From contig CAVTBB010000002.1 in assembly GCA_963732855.1 (NCBI GenBank), positions 1-64,000 of the forward strand: DNA of 64,000 bases, in the 5' to 3' direction. The notes under the pieces are model-generated. The model was given only the letters and a program-made list of their open reading frames with translations. It was not told the origin of the DNA and did not search any database. Made by a program: the position numbers and the translations under genes. The DNA comes from DASXVU01 sp963732855 (GTDB taxonomy: Archaea; Thermoplasmatota; Thermoplasmata; Methanomassiliicoccales; UBA472). This document shows, in pieces, positions 27,590-36,422 of the stretch (position 1 is the first letter of the stretch; each line of letters starts with the position of its first letter).

Positions 27590-28654
27590 TCAGTCGCGCT
27601 TGAGGATCGAGCCATAGGAGTTGAGGGTCTTTCTAGCGATGGAGTCCCACTGCAGGTACTCGTCGGAGTATTCCTTGGCATTTCTCCCCAGTTCATTCCG
27701 GAGGTCCTTGTCCTTCAGCAGTTCCAATATCGCATCCCTCAATTCGCCGACCTCCCCAGGCGGGACCAGCAGGCCATTCTTCCGGTTCTCGAGGATCTCT
27801 TCGAAACATCCGACCCGGGTGGCAATGGTAGCTTTCCCTAGAGCCATGGAGGTGGCCAACACCCCGCTCTGCGAACCGTCGATATACGGCAATACCACGA
27901 TCGATGATCTCTGGAACAGTTTCGCGACGTCATCGTTTGGAATGTAATCATTGATGATCTCGATCCCATTCCCGTTCTCGACGTCGATCCCGATCTCCTT
28001 GAAATCACCCTTTCCGGCGATGATTAGCCGGGTCTGTGGCCGGAGGCTCATTACCTCCTTCATCGCCTTGATCAGAACATCGATGCCCTTGTACTTGTTG
28101 ATCCTGCCGAAGAACAGGACCGTATCCTCTTCCTCAGCCACATCACCAGTGAATTTGAAACGCCCATACTCCCCGTGCGGAATGACGAACACGCGTTTGT
28201 CGGGGTAATAATGTCTAAATTTCTCTCCATGAACGATGATGTTCGGGGCCTTCTGCAGGAAAGCCTTGGTCTCCAGCCCGGAATACCAAGAACCGGAACC
28301 GGAATGAGGCACCGGATCGTGTATGGTCAGGACAACCTTCTTTTTATCCAATAAAGCCAGGATCGGGAAGAAGCCCAGATTCCTTTCATTGATGTGAATG
28401 ATATCGGGGTCAAACTCCCTGATCTCATCGAACATCTCCAGGAACTGATTTGGATGGAAAGCCATCTTGGCGAAGTCTGCCTTGCTGCACGGTATCGGCA
28501 TCTCATGGATGTCGACCTTTTCTATCCAACCCATATCGAAATTCTTGGGGGTGAAGACGCGCAATTCACAGATCTTGCTCAGCTCATTGGCCAAACATGA
28601 GACATAGTGATTAAGACCCCCGCTAATGTTGAAAGTAATCAAGGCGACGCGCAT
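27590..28654 (-). CDS. GT4 family glycosyltransferase
   Basis: A 354-residue GT-B enzyme from the preferred start MRVALITFNISGGLNHYVSC; a start 18 bases upstream (28672) is possible. The acceptor domain contains DIIHINERNLGFFPILALLD and VVLTIHDPVPHSGSG. The donor domain starts at VLFFGRINKYKGIDVLIKAM and has the contact region VVLPYIDGSQSGVLATSMAL followed by GKATIATRVGCFEEIL; here the first Glu of the usual E-x7-E is replaced by Gln/Ser residues, as in some GT4 subfamilies. First gene of the minus-strand series running to 24370. Confidence 0.88.
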   Translation of the reverse strand: MRVALITFNISGGLNHYVSCLANELSKICELRVFTPKNFDMGWIEKVDIHEMPIPCSKADFAKMAFHPNQFLEMFDEIREFDPDIIHINERNLGFFPILALLDKKKVVLTIHDPVPHSGSGSWYSGLETKAFLQKAPNIIVHGEKFRHYYPDKRVFVIPHGEYGRFKFTGDVAEEEDTVLFFGRINKYKGIDVLIKAMKEVMSLRPQTRLIIAGKGDFKEIGIDVENGNGIEIINDYIPNDDVAKLFQRSSIVVLPYIDGSQSGVLATSMALGKATIATRVGCFEEILENRKNGLLVPPGEVGELRDAILELLKDKDLRNELGRNAKEYSDEYLQWDSIARKTLNSYGSILKRD

Positions 28655-28842
28655 AGTGATGACCAAAATCAATGGACTAATTCATTATGAATATTTTGAA
28701 CTATTTGAACAATTGTGGTCAACCGATCAGAGAATCGATGTCATCCTATGTCCCAGGCATCATAGAAGACATTGGCTAAGAGAATCGGTTCCCCTAAATT
28801 AATATACAGTAAAAATCTATTATTATTTTTTAGGAGGAAGGT

Positions 28843-28911
28843 ATGATCATGCCACCTGCGTGGTCTGCTCGAATCCTTGCATCCATTGAGACAAGTTGCC
28901 TAGCAAAGTGA
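28843..28911 (+). CDS. Possible 22-residue micro-ORF with a strong ribosome site
   Basis: AGGAGG is followed after a short spacer by ATG and 22 codons (starting MIMPPAWSARILASIE) to TGA. An A/T-rich promoter-like stretch (TTAATATACAG) precedes it by about 45 bases. It ends 51 bases before the FemAB-like gene, so it may be a leader peptide for that gene. There is no recognisable family, and the ribosome site is the main support. Confidence 0.35.
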   Translation: MIMPPAWSARILASIETSCLAK

Positions 28912-28962
28912 ATATATCATTAAAATCTTGAGTGAGCATACGATATTGATAAAAGAAAAAAA

Positions 28963-29808
28963 TTGGATGATGTCATGATCGAATTCCAAAGAAAGATGGG
29001 ACCATTTAAGATCAAAGAGATCTGGTTCAGCGACGATATCTACGATGTGGAAGGCGTCGATGCAGTTCAATTCAGAAATGCTAATTTCACAGGCGAAAAG
29101 CCCGGGTTCACAAAGGAGGTCTCAACGACCTTGGTCATTGACCTTACACAGAGCCTCGATGATATGTGGAAGGCGATGGACAAGAATGCGACCCGCCATA
29201 ATATCTCGAGAGCGCAAAGCGACGGTACCATCGCTGTCCTGTTCAACGAGAAATACGAGGAATATGACGAGATTAACAAAGATTTCCGGAAACGCAAAGG
29301 ATTGCCTTCCGCGATGATCCCTATGGAGGAGATGAAGAAGAACTACTTCCTCTCAACCTATGAGAAGGACGGCGTGGTCCTGGGGGGACATCTTTGCATC
29401 AAGGACAAACGCAGCTTCAGATTATTGCTGGCCTGCAACAGCATGACACCGGAAAGTAAATTTTCCCGTTCCATCTACGGCCGGGCGAACAAACTCTCGA
29501 TATGGGAGATGATAAAATATGCCAAGGAGGAAGGCATCGAAGAGTTTGATTTTGGCGGGTTTGCCACGGGCCAGCAGGCGGATGACCTGAAAGGGATCAA
29601 TGAGTTCAAATTGAGCTTTGGTGGCGTAGTGGCTGAAAAGTACAGCTACTCCAAGACCTATTCCAAATCGTTCGACATGGGTAAATCGATCTACTTGACC
29701 GCAATTTCTGCCGGACATAGGATCGGTAATATTACCAAGAGAAAGCCTAAGAATGCGGCTGAGAAAGCGCCGGAAACCGAGACCGAGCCTGCTCAAAAAT
29801 CAGAGTGA
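28963..29808 (+). CDS. FemAB/GNAT-type aminoacyl or acyl transferase
   Basis: A 281-residue protein with the second GNAT domain typical of FemAB-like proteins. It includes TLVIDLTQSLDDMWKAMDKN and RHNISRAQSDGTI (the basic loop seen in this family), then GGHLCIKDKRSFRLLLACNS, and ends with EEFDFGGFATG and FKLSFGG, the strongly conserved FDFGG...FK..FG signature. The C-terminus is a charged tail. Relatives add amino acids to cell-wall precursors or acylate exopolysaccharide precursors. Position beside the GT genes supports glycan modification. Transcribed opposite to the GT series; the start follows a purine-poor stretch, so its exact position is moderately certain. Confidence 0.8.
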   Translation: MDDVMIEFQRKMGPFKIKEIWFSDDIYDVEGVDAVQFRNANFTGEKPGFTKEVSTTLVIDLTQSLDDMWKAMDKNATRHNISRAQSDGTIAVLFNEKYEEYDEINKDFRKRKGLPSAMIPMEEMKKNYFLSTYEKDGVVLGGHLCIKDKRSFRLLLACNSMTPESKFSRSIYGRANKLSIWEMIKYAKEEGIEEFDFGGFATGQQADDLKGINEFKLSFGGVVAEKYSYSKTYSKSFDMGKSIYLTAISAGHRIGNITKRKPKNAAEKAPETETEPAQKSE

Positions 29809-29821
29809 GGAAAATCATTTA

Positions 29822-29842
29822 CCCCCTCATCGCAAGAGGGGG
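29822..29842 (+). terminator. Hairpin after the FemAB-like gene
   Basis: CCCCCTC pairs with GAGGGGG across a 7-base loop, beginning 13 bases after the stop codon. There is no strong T run after it, so it could stabilise the 3' end or slow the polymerase. Confidence 0.5.
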
Positions 29843-30230
29843 AACAACCCATTTATCGAATCGTTTAGGAACACGCTAGTTTTTTCTGGGCTCATCCTTC
29901 ATACATTTGAATAACGGTCTTCCTCAAAGGCATTCTGATTCACCCTCCCTGGTGCTTTCCTCGGCGCATGTCTTTGATCGCCACCAACATGATCCGATGC
30001 GAGATGCCCGTTATTGAACATGATCCGGTCTGAGCTCGTGCTTGGCATTCACAAAGCTCGATACCGAGGACCATCAGCCTGATGGAGATGGCGCTTCCAT
30101 CCTCGCGACAGTAGAGATTGAGCATGACAAAACTGAGAAAAAGGATGATGACCGACCTGCGTCCCCGCAGGTCAATCCGATTGAATGGGTTTTGATCCTC
30201 CGTTATAGTGTATGTTGTGTCAGGGAGCGA
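29843..30230. other. Intergenic region between convergent genes
   Basis: No convincing gene. Short frames on both strands lack ribosome sites and family motifs. The two flanking genes converge here. Confidence 0.5.
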
Positions 30231-31664
30231 TCACCAATCCCCTGAACCGTTCAAGATGTTCCCGGTCCTGACAACATCCGTGCCCTTCAGCCACACCCCT
30301 ACGCTGCAAGACTTGATCACATTGGATGTGACTATCGTATGGTTGCATCCGGTGATCGCCTGGATGGCATACTGGAAGCCTGACACCTGGTTGCCCTTTA
30401 CGACATTGTTGTAGCATGTGCCGGTTGATGTCGCATAGAACCGGATACCATAATCGCTCTTCGATGTTGTCGTATCGATGATCGTATTGTCACTGATCAG
30501 GAATGAATTGCAGTTAACACCGACAAAACCATCTTTCGAGACCGTCTTGATTATGTTTCCAGTGATCTTGTTGTCATGCGAGTCCATTGCGTATATCGCG
30601 GGAGCGGTCCCTGCCGTGTACGTGACAATGTTGTTGCTGACTATGGAATAGTTGCTCGGGGTCAGGATTATGAATTCTCCGAACGCACCATAGACCTTGT
30701 TGTTGCTCACTATGATATTATCATTCGGCTTGTATCCAGATATCTCGTAGAGGGTGATCACCGGTGTGGCGGCCCCATTCCAACGCGATGCATCCAGGAA
30801 CTGGCAGTTGGTTATGGTTATGTTGTTTGCCGGTTCCAGGTCGATCGAGGACATGGATGCTTTGGATATCTTCACATTGTCGATCAAGATGTTCGAGCAA
30901 GCGGTCTTGGTCGTACTGGCCTCGCCGAATGCGATTCCTGATCCGTAGTTGGCCAATGTGGTGTCCCCGATGTTATAGATCCACGAATCCCTGACGGAGC
31001 AATAGTGGGAGTTGGACATGTAGAAACCTTGTCCAGCAAGTATGTCATGTGCGTAGACCTTGGAGATCTGACAGTTCAACGCGTTAATCATGCCGATTCC
31101 CTCAATCACACCGCTGGTTCTGGCAGCCCTGTTTCCATCGATCTGCAGGTTGTTTATGGAAACTCCGCTCGGACGGACCGTGCTCTGCAGTGCTGTTGGA
31201 ACTGCTGTTTTTCCATCGGCCCTGACATAGTTGTTGGTCACAAGAATGACCGCCCCCCTTAGGTCCTTGGCCGCTTTGAGGATGGTACCGTTACCGTCAC
31301 CGATTATGGAGGTGCTGAGTGAGTAGATCGCGGTGGTTATTTCGTATGTTCCAGACTTGATCCAGATGTTCCCATTTGAGGATGCATCGATGGCCTTTTG
31401 GATCACCAGTTTCGAGCTTGTAGCCCGGAAATCGACGGCCGATGTCGTACCGTTCTTGGCGCAGGTGTAACCACTAGAGTCCTTGAATATGATGTACGAC
31501 GCTTCCATAACTACCGGCCCAGATAAGGTGGTCGGATAGGAGGTCGTGCCTCCTTGAACGAACATTGCCGCACCGAACGAGCTACCGATCATGGCTCCGA
31601 TGAATATGACAGATAGGATCGCAATAGAACTTCCCTTGAATTTGAGTTTAATCATAAAGAACAA
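30231..31664 (-). CDS. Secreted right-handed beta-helix protein, copy 2
   Basis: An intact 477-residue protein and paralogue of 16598-17970. A signal peptide or membrane anchor (IAILSVIFIGAMIGSSFGA) is followed by ASYIIFKDSSGYTCAKNG, LVIQKAIDASSNGNIWIKSG and TYEIT, then parallel beta-helix repeats such as NILIDNVKISKASMSSIDLE, NITITNCQFLDASRW and NIIVSNNKVYGAFGEFI. This is the NosD/pectate-lyase-like fold, used by enzymes that cut, epimerise or bind polysaccharides; no catalytic residues could be assigned. No PGF-type sorting tail is visible at the C-terminus. The start overlaps the small ORF 31652-31900 by an ATGA-type junction. Confidence 0.85.
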   Translation of the reverse strand: MFFMIKLKFKGSSIAILSVIFIGAMIGSSFGAAMFVQGGTTSYPTTLSGPVVMEASYIIFKDSSGYTCAKNGTTSAVDFRATSSKLVIQKAIDASSNGNIWIKSGTYEITTAIYSLSTSIIGDGNGTILKAAKDLRGAVILVTNNYVRADGKTAVPTALQSTVRPSGVSINNLQIDGNRAARTSGVIEGIGMINALNCQISKVYAHDILAGQGFYMSNSHYCSVRDSWIYNIGDTTLANYGSGIAFGEASTTKTACSNILIDNVKISKASMSSIDLEPANNITITNCQFLDASRWNGAATPVITLYEISGYKPNDNIIVSNNKVYGAFGEFIILTPSNYSIVSNNIVTYTAGTAPAIYAMDSHDNKITGNIIKTVSKDGFVGVNCNSFLISDNTIIDTTTSKSDYGIRFYATSTGTCYNNVVKGNQVSGFQYAIQAITGCNHTIVTSNVIKSCSVGVWLKGTDVVRTGNILNGSGDW

Positions 31665-31900
31665 CCTCTGGTTATCGCGAAGGAATCCCCGGTACCGGGA
31701 ACATCCAGATCAGAAGACCCGGAAACGTCATGAATGATCGTCCGGCCACCGTTATACGGGGCGATTTCCCTTGCTTGCTTCGATTTGTGGATCAAAACGG
31801 TCCTTGCGATCGCCTTGGCGGGAACAATTCCGGTAATGGCGATCATCGTTTCTATCCCGTTGCTTGCATGCTTGGCCTCATTCCATGACTTCCCCATCAT
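31652..31900 (-). CDS. Small ORF overlapping the beta-helix gene, copy 2
   Basis: An 82-residue frame starting MMGKSWNEAKHASNG and ending AITRGCSL. AAAGGAG lies 9 bases before the ATGATG start. It ends at a TGA that overlaps the beta-helix ATG (ATGA), so the two are probably translationally coupled. The upstream block (ACGCAAAGGAG then A-rich, ATGATG, GGGAA, GTCAT) is shared with the small ORF before beta-helix copy 1. The middle part IETMIAITGIVPAKAIARTVL is mildly hydrophobic. No known family; either a small partner protein or a translated leader. Confidence 0.5.
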   Translation of the reverse strand: MMGKSWNEAKHASNGIETMIAITGIVPAKAIARTVLIHKSKQAREIAPYNGGRTIIHDVSGSSDLDVPGTGDSFAITRGCSL

Positions 31901-32468
31901 TTTTTTTTCTCCTTTGCGTTTTGTTGCGAGAGTATGGACTGGGTTGAGAGGTTTGTACAGACGATTCGATTGAAGGGTACGGTTACCTCTTAATCAGTCG
32001 AGATAGAAATCGGAGTCGTTATGAGGCTAATAAACCCGAACATCTGAGTATCATAATTGATTCCCTTCCCGTGGGTAAAATATTGCATGCTGGCGTCTAT
32101 GTAAACATGACGATATTAATCCGGAAATATCCGGTCTCGATTGCACTTACCTAGGTCCGGGAAGAAATGTATAGTTCAATGGGAAAATATAATCTATTAT
32201 ATAATATATTAATAGTTTTGAAAACAGCCTCTCCCGGTTTTTCTCCCCTAAGAAAGGGACATTTATTCGACAAAAAAATATCAAATGATAATTTTCATAT
32301 ACTATTACGGGGTCGACCATGACCGGGGAGCGTATGTCGCATGCGATAGCACAATGCGTTCAATATATGCAATGAACAAAGAGATCGAGGAACCGATGCC
32401 TCCGACCTTGCCTCCCGTCTGTTAGCACCGTAGCGCTCTTATCCACGCATCGTCCTTCAAGCACTCAG
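31901..32468. other. Intergenic region, AT-rich
   Basis: No convincing gene. A very A/T-rich stretch at 32186-32222 (TATAATCTATTATATAATAT) could contain promoters. Otherwise no motif seen. Confidence 0.5.
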
Positions 32469-32969
32469 ATGCACGTCATCGACATCACGTTCCGGTCCGC
32501 TTCCGACACACCTCTTTCGTCCATCATGACCACTGCCGGTGTCATCGTCTTTTGGTCCCCGGCGTCCAAGGCGAACCCTACCTGCATCGAGCGCGGTTTC
32601 ATATTGCGTCACCTGGCAGCACACAGCAACCAGCTTGATCATGGCACGGACATCGTTATCGGCATGGTGAATCCGGGCGAGGACATGACCAAAGAACTAC
32701 TAGACATCGAACTGGCCGAAACGATGATCGTCGAAGTAGGAAAAGCGATCAATTGTGAGGCGAAGGAAACGGATGATCCCAGTTTGGAACTGCTTCAGCG
32801 TTCCGTGGAAAAGAACCATGGCGTACGACTACGCGTATGGGGTCGCCACCCATTGCGACGGCCGAACGCGTCTACATCCCGCCTCAATGGACCGGTCGAT
32901 ATCACCGTGACGCTGGACGGAAAAGGCTATCTCCTGTTCAAGGCACCCTGGCGGAGGCGGACCGGATGA
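32469..32969 (+). CDS. Hypothetical protein, 166 residues
   Basis: A frame with codon use like the intact genes nearby (many ATC, GAC, GAA and ATG codons). Sequence features: IDITFRSASDTPLSSIMTTA at the N-terminus, DIVIGMVNPGEDMTKELLDI in the middle, and a basic, Arg-rich C-terminus (RVWGRHPLRRPNAS). No signal peptide, membrane helix or known family recognised. It stands alone, with no clear ribosome site, and converges with the gene at 33069. The C-terminal part may be out of its original frame. Treat it as a hypothetical or decayed gene. Confidence 0.4.
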   Translation: MHVIDITFRSASDTPLSSIMTTAGVIVFWSPASKANPTCIERGFILRHLAAHSNQLDHGTDIVIGMVNPGEDMTKELLDIELAETMIVEVGKAINCEAKETDDPSLELLQRSVEKNHGVRLRVWGRHPLRRPNASTSRLNGPVDITVTLDGKGYLLFKAPWRRRTG

Positions 32970-33068
32970 TATTTCCGTAAAGAAATTGAGGCATTAACAA
33001 CTAATTCGCTGAACGACTCACTATTGTTCAGATGACCGGAGTCAACTACACTAGGCCATATCCATGTA

Positions 33069-33731
33069 TCAGCGATCGATGTGTCTGTTCTGACCTGCCC
33101 TGATCCTTTCCGCCTCTTCATTTAGGTCTTTGAGGTCTTCCACGATGAGAACCTCGTAATCTTCCGGATGTGGCGCAGGACGAGTTCCCGATCCTCCCTT
33201 AGGCACGACCACTATCACCGGTCTTCCTTGGCTGTCTGTAATTTCCATGGCCGTCACCATCGACCCTTCATGGTCTGGCCCAGGTCCGGTCGCGTTCTCC
33301 AACATGTCTGACCTTTTCAACAGCGCGGCGATTTGGTCCGGGGACACTTCGATCTTGAACTTATTGTCGGGGTCGGAGATTTCCAGCCGGCGATAATCAT
33401 TCACCTGGTTCCTCAACCACTCCCTCGAGGCTTCCTCGCCGAGTCCATAATGGATCAATGGTCTGGACCCATCCCTTATGGCCAGATAGATGATGAGTGA
33501 CGCGAAACCTATCACAAAGGCCCACAGACCGGTGACATAGAACGAGAAGTAAGGTATACCATCAATGAATAGATCGGAGAGTCCGACCTTGCTGACCACT
33601 ATCCTTAGAACGATATATGTCCAGAACAAGAATGCATAAACGGACGTTGCTAGGAACACTGCCCGTAACACTCGTAGAAGGACCGCACGCCCATCTCTTC
33701 TCCGTCCATATAAAGTATGAGATTGTTCCAT
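33069..33731 (-). CDS. Membrane protein with two helices and a cytoplasmic C-terminal domain
   Basis: A 220-residue protein. The basic start (YGRRRDGRAVLLRVLRA) is followed by two long hydrophobic segments, FLATSVYAFLFWTYIVLRIV and FYVTGLWAFVIGFASLIIYL. The remaining 130 residues are soluble and charged, with SPDQIAALLKRSDMLENATG and a short loop VIVVVPKGGSGTRPAP. No family recognised. Divergent from the next gene (33874), with a 140-base gap between them. Confidence 0.65.
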   Translation of the reverse strand: MEQSHTLYGRRRDGRAVLLRVLRAVFLATSVYAFLFWTYIVLRIVVSKVGLSDLFIDGIPYFSFYVTGLWAFVIGFASLIIYLAIRDGSRPLIHYGLGEEASREWLRNQVNDYRRLEISDPDNKFKIEVSPDQIAALLKRSDMLENATGPGPDHEGSMVTAMEITDSQGRPVIVVVPKGGSGTRPAPHPEDYEVLIVEDLKDLNEEAERIRAGQNRHIDR

Positions 33732-33873
33732 TCCGATCAGCCGCTAACCGTGACAATATGTGGTAAGAGCAAGTATATGTCGATATTGGCGACCAGTGGA
33801 TGCTATGAGGAAGCTTTTCCTGATTTAATAATCGATAGAAATCAATAATACGTCCAGAGCGTATGTCCCTCCA

Positions 33874-34905
33874 ATGTCCTCCCTTCGGATGACCAAACGC
33901 CAGTGGCAGAACATTGGCATAGGGATGGCGTTCCTGATGGTAGGGATCGTTGTGTTCGCCGTCCTTAAGCTGGTCGAGGGCAGCATCGTCAACAAGGATG
34001 GTAGGGATTACATCTACACCGTCGATCCGAACGTATTCCTGGTCATGTTCCTTATCTCACTGATTGGATTGCTTATCATATTCCTGACCTTTGTGGAATA
34101 TCGCTGGCAGTCTCGTTCCGGCGAGACCGAGGTCAATATTATGGACCTCATCCGGAAGAAGGAGCCAGCGCCGCCGACGGAACCGGTTCAGGAGAAGGAA
34201 GAACCGGACTGGAAGAGGAGACGGGAGGAGGCCAGGAAGAACATGGAAAACCAGGCCTCGATGAGAGGGCCGGAGAATGTGCAAGCGAAGGAGTCCTTCC
34301 GCCCCGTTAAGTCACAAACGGGACCGGTCATTGTGAAAAATCCCGGACCATCCCCCGCTAGAACGAAGGGACCGGGATTGCAAAAAAAGCCGGAACCGAT
34401 ACGTAACAGAACACAGGAAACGGTCCAGAAGATCGTGGCTGAACCCGTCAGAATGGTGTCGCCAGAGCCAAATGTGATCACCGCTGCAGGTGTGAAAGCA
34501 CAGCAAGCGTATGAACCGGTCCTGAAAAAAAGCCCGGAGCCTTTCAGTGCACAAGAGCCTAAGCCATTACCGGTGAAGACTGCCGAACCGGTCATGCAGA
34601 AAGGACCGAAACCGGATGCTGACATTGGCTCGAGACCTATCCTCGAAAGCGTTCCGGAGAAGATCATAACAAAAGAGCCCGAGCAAAAGGTTCCCAAAAT
34701 AGCGGGACCGAAGGAACCGGTCCAGAAGGGCGCGCCAGAACAGCCAGTGACAGAGAAATTGGTCCCGATCAGGGTCGAGGCCATCGGTCGCTGCCCCATG
34801 TGCGGCAAGGTCATCATGCTAAACCAGGTGGAATGCTTCAAGTGCGGCCTGAAGGTCAATCCGAAAAAGCTCATGCCGATCGGGAACCATGACGATTTGA
34901 ACTAA
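33874..34905 (+). CDS. Membrane protein with Pro/Glu/Lys-rich linker and C-terminal zinc ribbon
   Basis: A 343-residue protein: two N-terminal membrane helices (NIGIGMAFLMVGIVVFAVLK and FLVMFLISLIGLLIIFLTF), a long low-complexity charged region of about 190 residues with repeated (K/E)-P and EPV units, and a C-terminal zinc ribbon CPMCGKVIMLNQVECFKCGL. The linker is probably disordered. This layout is common in Thermoplasmata membrane proteins of unknown role. ATG codons at 33874 and 33889 both fit; a TATA-like TTTAATAATC lies about 45 bases upstream. Its end overlaps the convergent gene 34902-35186 by four bases. Confidence 0.75.
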   Translation: MSSLRMTKRQWQNIGIGMAFLMVGIVVFAVLKLVEGSIVNKDGRDYIYTVDPNVFLVMFLISLIGLLIIFLTFVEYRWQSRSGETEVNIMDLIRKKEPAPPTEPVQEKEEPDWKRRREEARKNMENQASMRGPENVQAKESFRPVKSQTGPVIVKNPGPSPARTKGPGLQKKPEPIRNRTQETVQKIVAEPVRMVSPEPNVITAAGVKAQQAYEPVLKKSPEPFSAQEPKPLPVKTAEPVMQKGPKPDADIGSRPILESVPEKIITKEPEQKVPKIAGPKEPVQKGAPEQPVTEKLVPIRVEAIGRCPMCGKVIMLNQVECFKCGLKVNPKKLMPIGNHDDLN

Positions 34906-35186
34906 ACCGACTTCTCCTGTTCCTTAAGCCATTTCTTTCCGAAGAACGTCGTACCGTACACATCGAAGAGATTCGCTATCCTTACGTCCCCGCTGGTCTC
35001 TTCATCACCACTCTCGGTGGAGTAGACGACGTACTTCAACGCGATAAGGTCATCCATGGCCTTCCTTGGCCTTGACATGCCAGGTGACGCCTGGAGGATC
35101 TCCTCCCACTTCATTCCCCGATAATGCTTATCCTCCGATTCGGCGAGCGCTCCGATGATCTTAAGCATCACCCCTAGATGCGCCAA
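34902..35186 (-). CDS. Small winged-helix-like protein
   Basis: A 94-residue protein with helices MLKIIGALAESEDKHYRGMK and WEEILQASPGMSRPRKAMDD and a beta wing reading LKYVVYSTESGDEETSGDVR. The order helix-helix-helix-wing fits a winged helix-turn-helix, probably DNA-binding, but no family is named with certainty. It converges with the zinc-ribbon gene and overlaps it by four bases. Confidence 0.6.
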   Translation of the reverse strand: MAHLGVMLKIIGALAESEDKHYRGMKWEEILQASPGMSRPRKAMDDLIALKYVVYSTESGDEETSGDVRIANLFDVYGTTFFGKKWLKEQEKSV

Positions 35187-35774
35187 TTGAGCCCTCTCCT
35201 CTTCGCTCTGTGGAGCAGAGGCATTGGACCTCTTGTCACCGATTATATAACTCCCAAGACCAACTAGCCCTTTGGTAAATATTAAATTATTGCGGAAAAC
35301 GGTATTTGATCATAAAATAGGTAATGTGATGACGCGCCCGACCGGATTCTATCAGAAACGTGGGGAAGTTGGAGAAGGTCCCGGTCGGACGCGCATTCTC
35401 CCTATGGCATAGGGGGGTTAAAAGGGTTTTTGCTCCAATTATTCACATTCGGGGGATGCGCTGAGGCAATAGACACCGACTGGCACCAATTATACCTTGA
35501 TAAATGAGATAAGAAACGTCATTTTCACAGTGTTTCGAATTAAGAAATGCAAAAATTAATAATAATTAACATTACAATTGGATATAAACAATATCGATTA
35601 ACGATATAGAGGCGCAACGAAAGTCTTTTTTCAATCGATTACGTTAAAAATTGAGATTTCGACTCGGTCGATCTCGGAGAAGTAATCGTTCATTCCGATG
35701 ACGACAGAGGACAGAATGCAGATCATGGATTTCAAGATAGCGGATCGGATTAGGGTCGGAAGGATACTCCTGTC
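35187..35774. other. Intergenic region, AT-rich
   Basis: About 590 bases without a supported gene. The stretch 35540-35610 is rich in A/T and may hold the promoter of the gene at 34902-35186 or another transcript. A frame at 35644-35892 overlaps the next gene in another frame and is not supported. Confidence 0.5.
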
Positions 35775-36182
35775 TTATCCAAAGAAGTAGAGTCCGAAGC
35801 CCATGAGGAGTGAAACCAGCCATGAGAAGAAGGTCGCATTCATGAGCATCCTGCCCCTGCACGCTTTGCTGTCCCGGCCGTGAACAAACCATCTCGCCAC
35901 GATATAGGCTGAAAGCACCGCTGCAATTCCCCCGATGACAGAGTGTGCCACAATGATCAGGAAATCCAGGTCCACATCAACGTTGCGGGACAATATGAAA
36001 TTGAGATGGGGCAACATCAGCAGAATGATCGCGATGAGGTTCACAAATGTGGCGGCGGTTAATATGATGCCGTGATGTTTGAAATTGTGTCTGATCGTGT
36101 ACGAATAATATCCATAGACCAGCATCAACAACAGGGTCATCTGGATCACGATGTCGATGTCGCTGAGGCTTATATCCGCCAT
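35775..36182 (-). CDS. Four-helix membrane protein (DUF420-like)
   Basis: A 135-residue protein with four hydrophobic helices: QMTLLLMLVYGYYSYTIR, GIILTAATFVNLIAIILLML, FLIIVAHSVIGGIAAVLSAY and FFSWLVSLLMGFGLYFFG. Histidines lie in the loops and helix 3 (HGIIL, AHSVIG), as in DUF420 proteins, which are often found with heme or cytochrome oxidase assembly genes; no such genes are nearby. A short orphan gene upstream of the sensor kinases. Confidence 0.6.
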   Translation of the reverse strand: MADISLSDIDIVIQMTLLLMLVYGYYSYTIRHNFKHHGIILTAATFVNLIAIILLMLPHLNFILSRNVDVDLDFLIIVAHSVIGGIAAVLSAYIVARWFVHGRDSKACRGRMLMNATFFSWLVSLLMGFGLYFFG

Positions 36183-36422
36183 GTTTCAGTTCTCCGCTCG
36201 ACACTGAAGTACTATCAGCCCGCGATAGGCGTCTTTCGAAGGAAAGGGACACCGACAAGCATCCCTGGTCTACGATATTTTCATTGAAACTGCCTGTTAT
36301 TAAGCCTTGACGGTAATTGGCACAGAGACTGTCTGCAAAAGGAAATGACCCAGGAGTACCGTTGATCGACCACATGATCTTGCTGTGGAATCGAAGGAAC
36401 GGATCGATATGGCAAGGACCGA

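Noticed and set aside
33874..34905. Repetitive proline-rich region considered as a tandem DNA repeat
   Set aside because: The repeats are at the protein level (low-complexity linker) and not exact at the DNA level.
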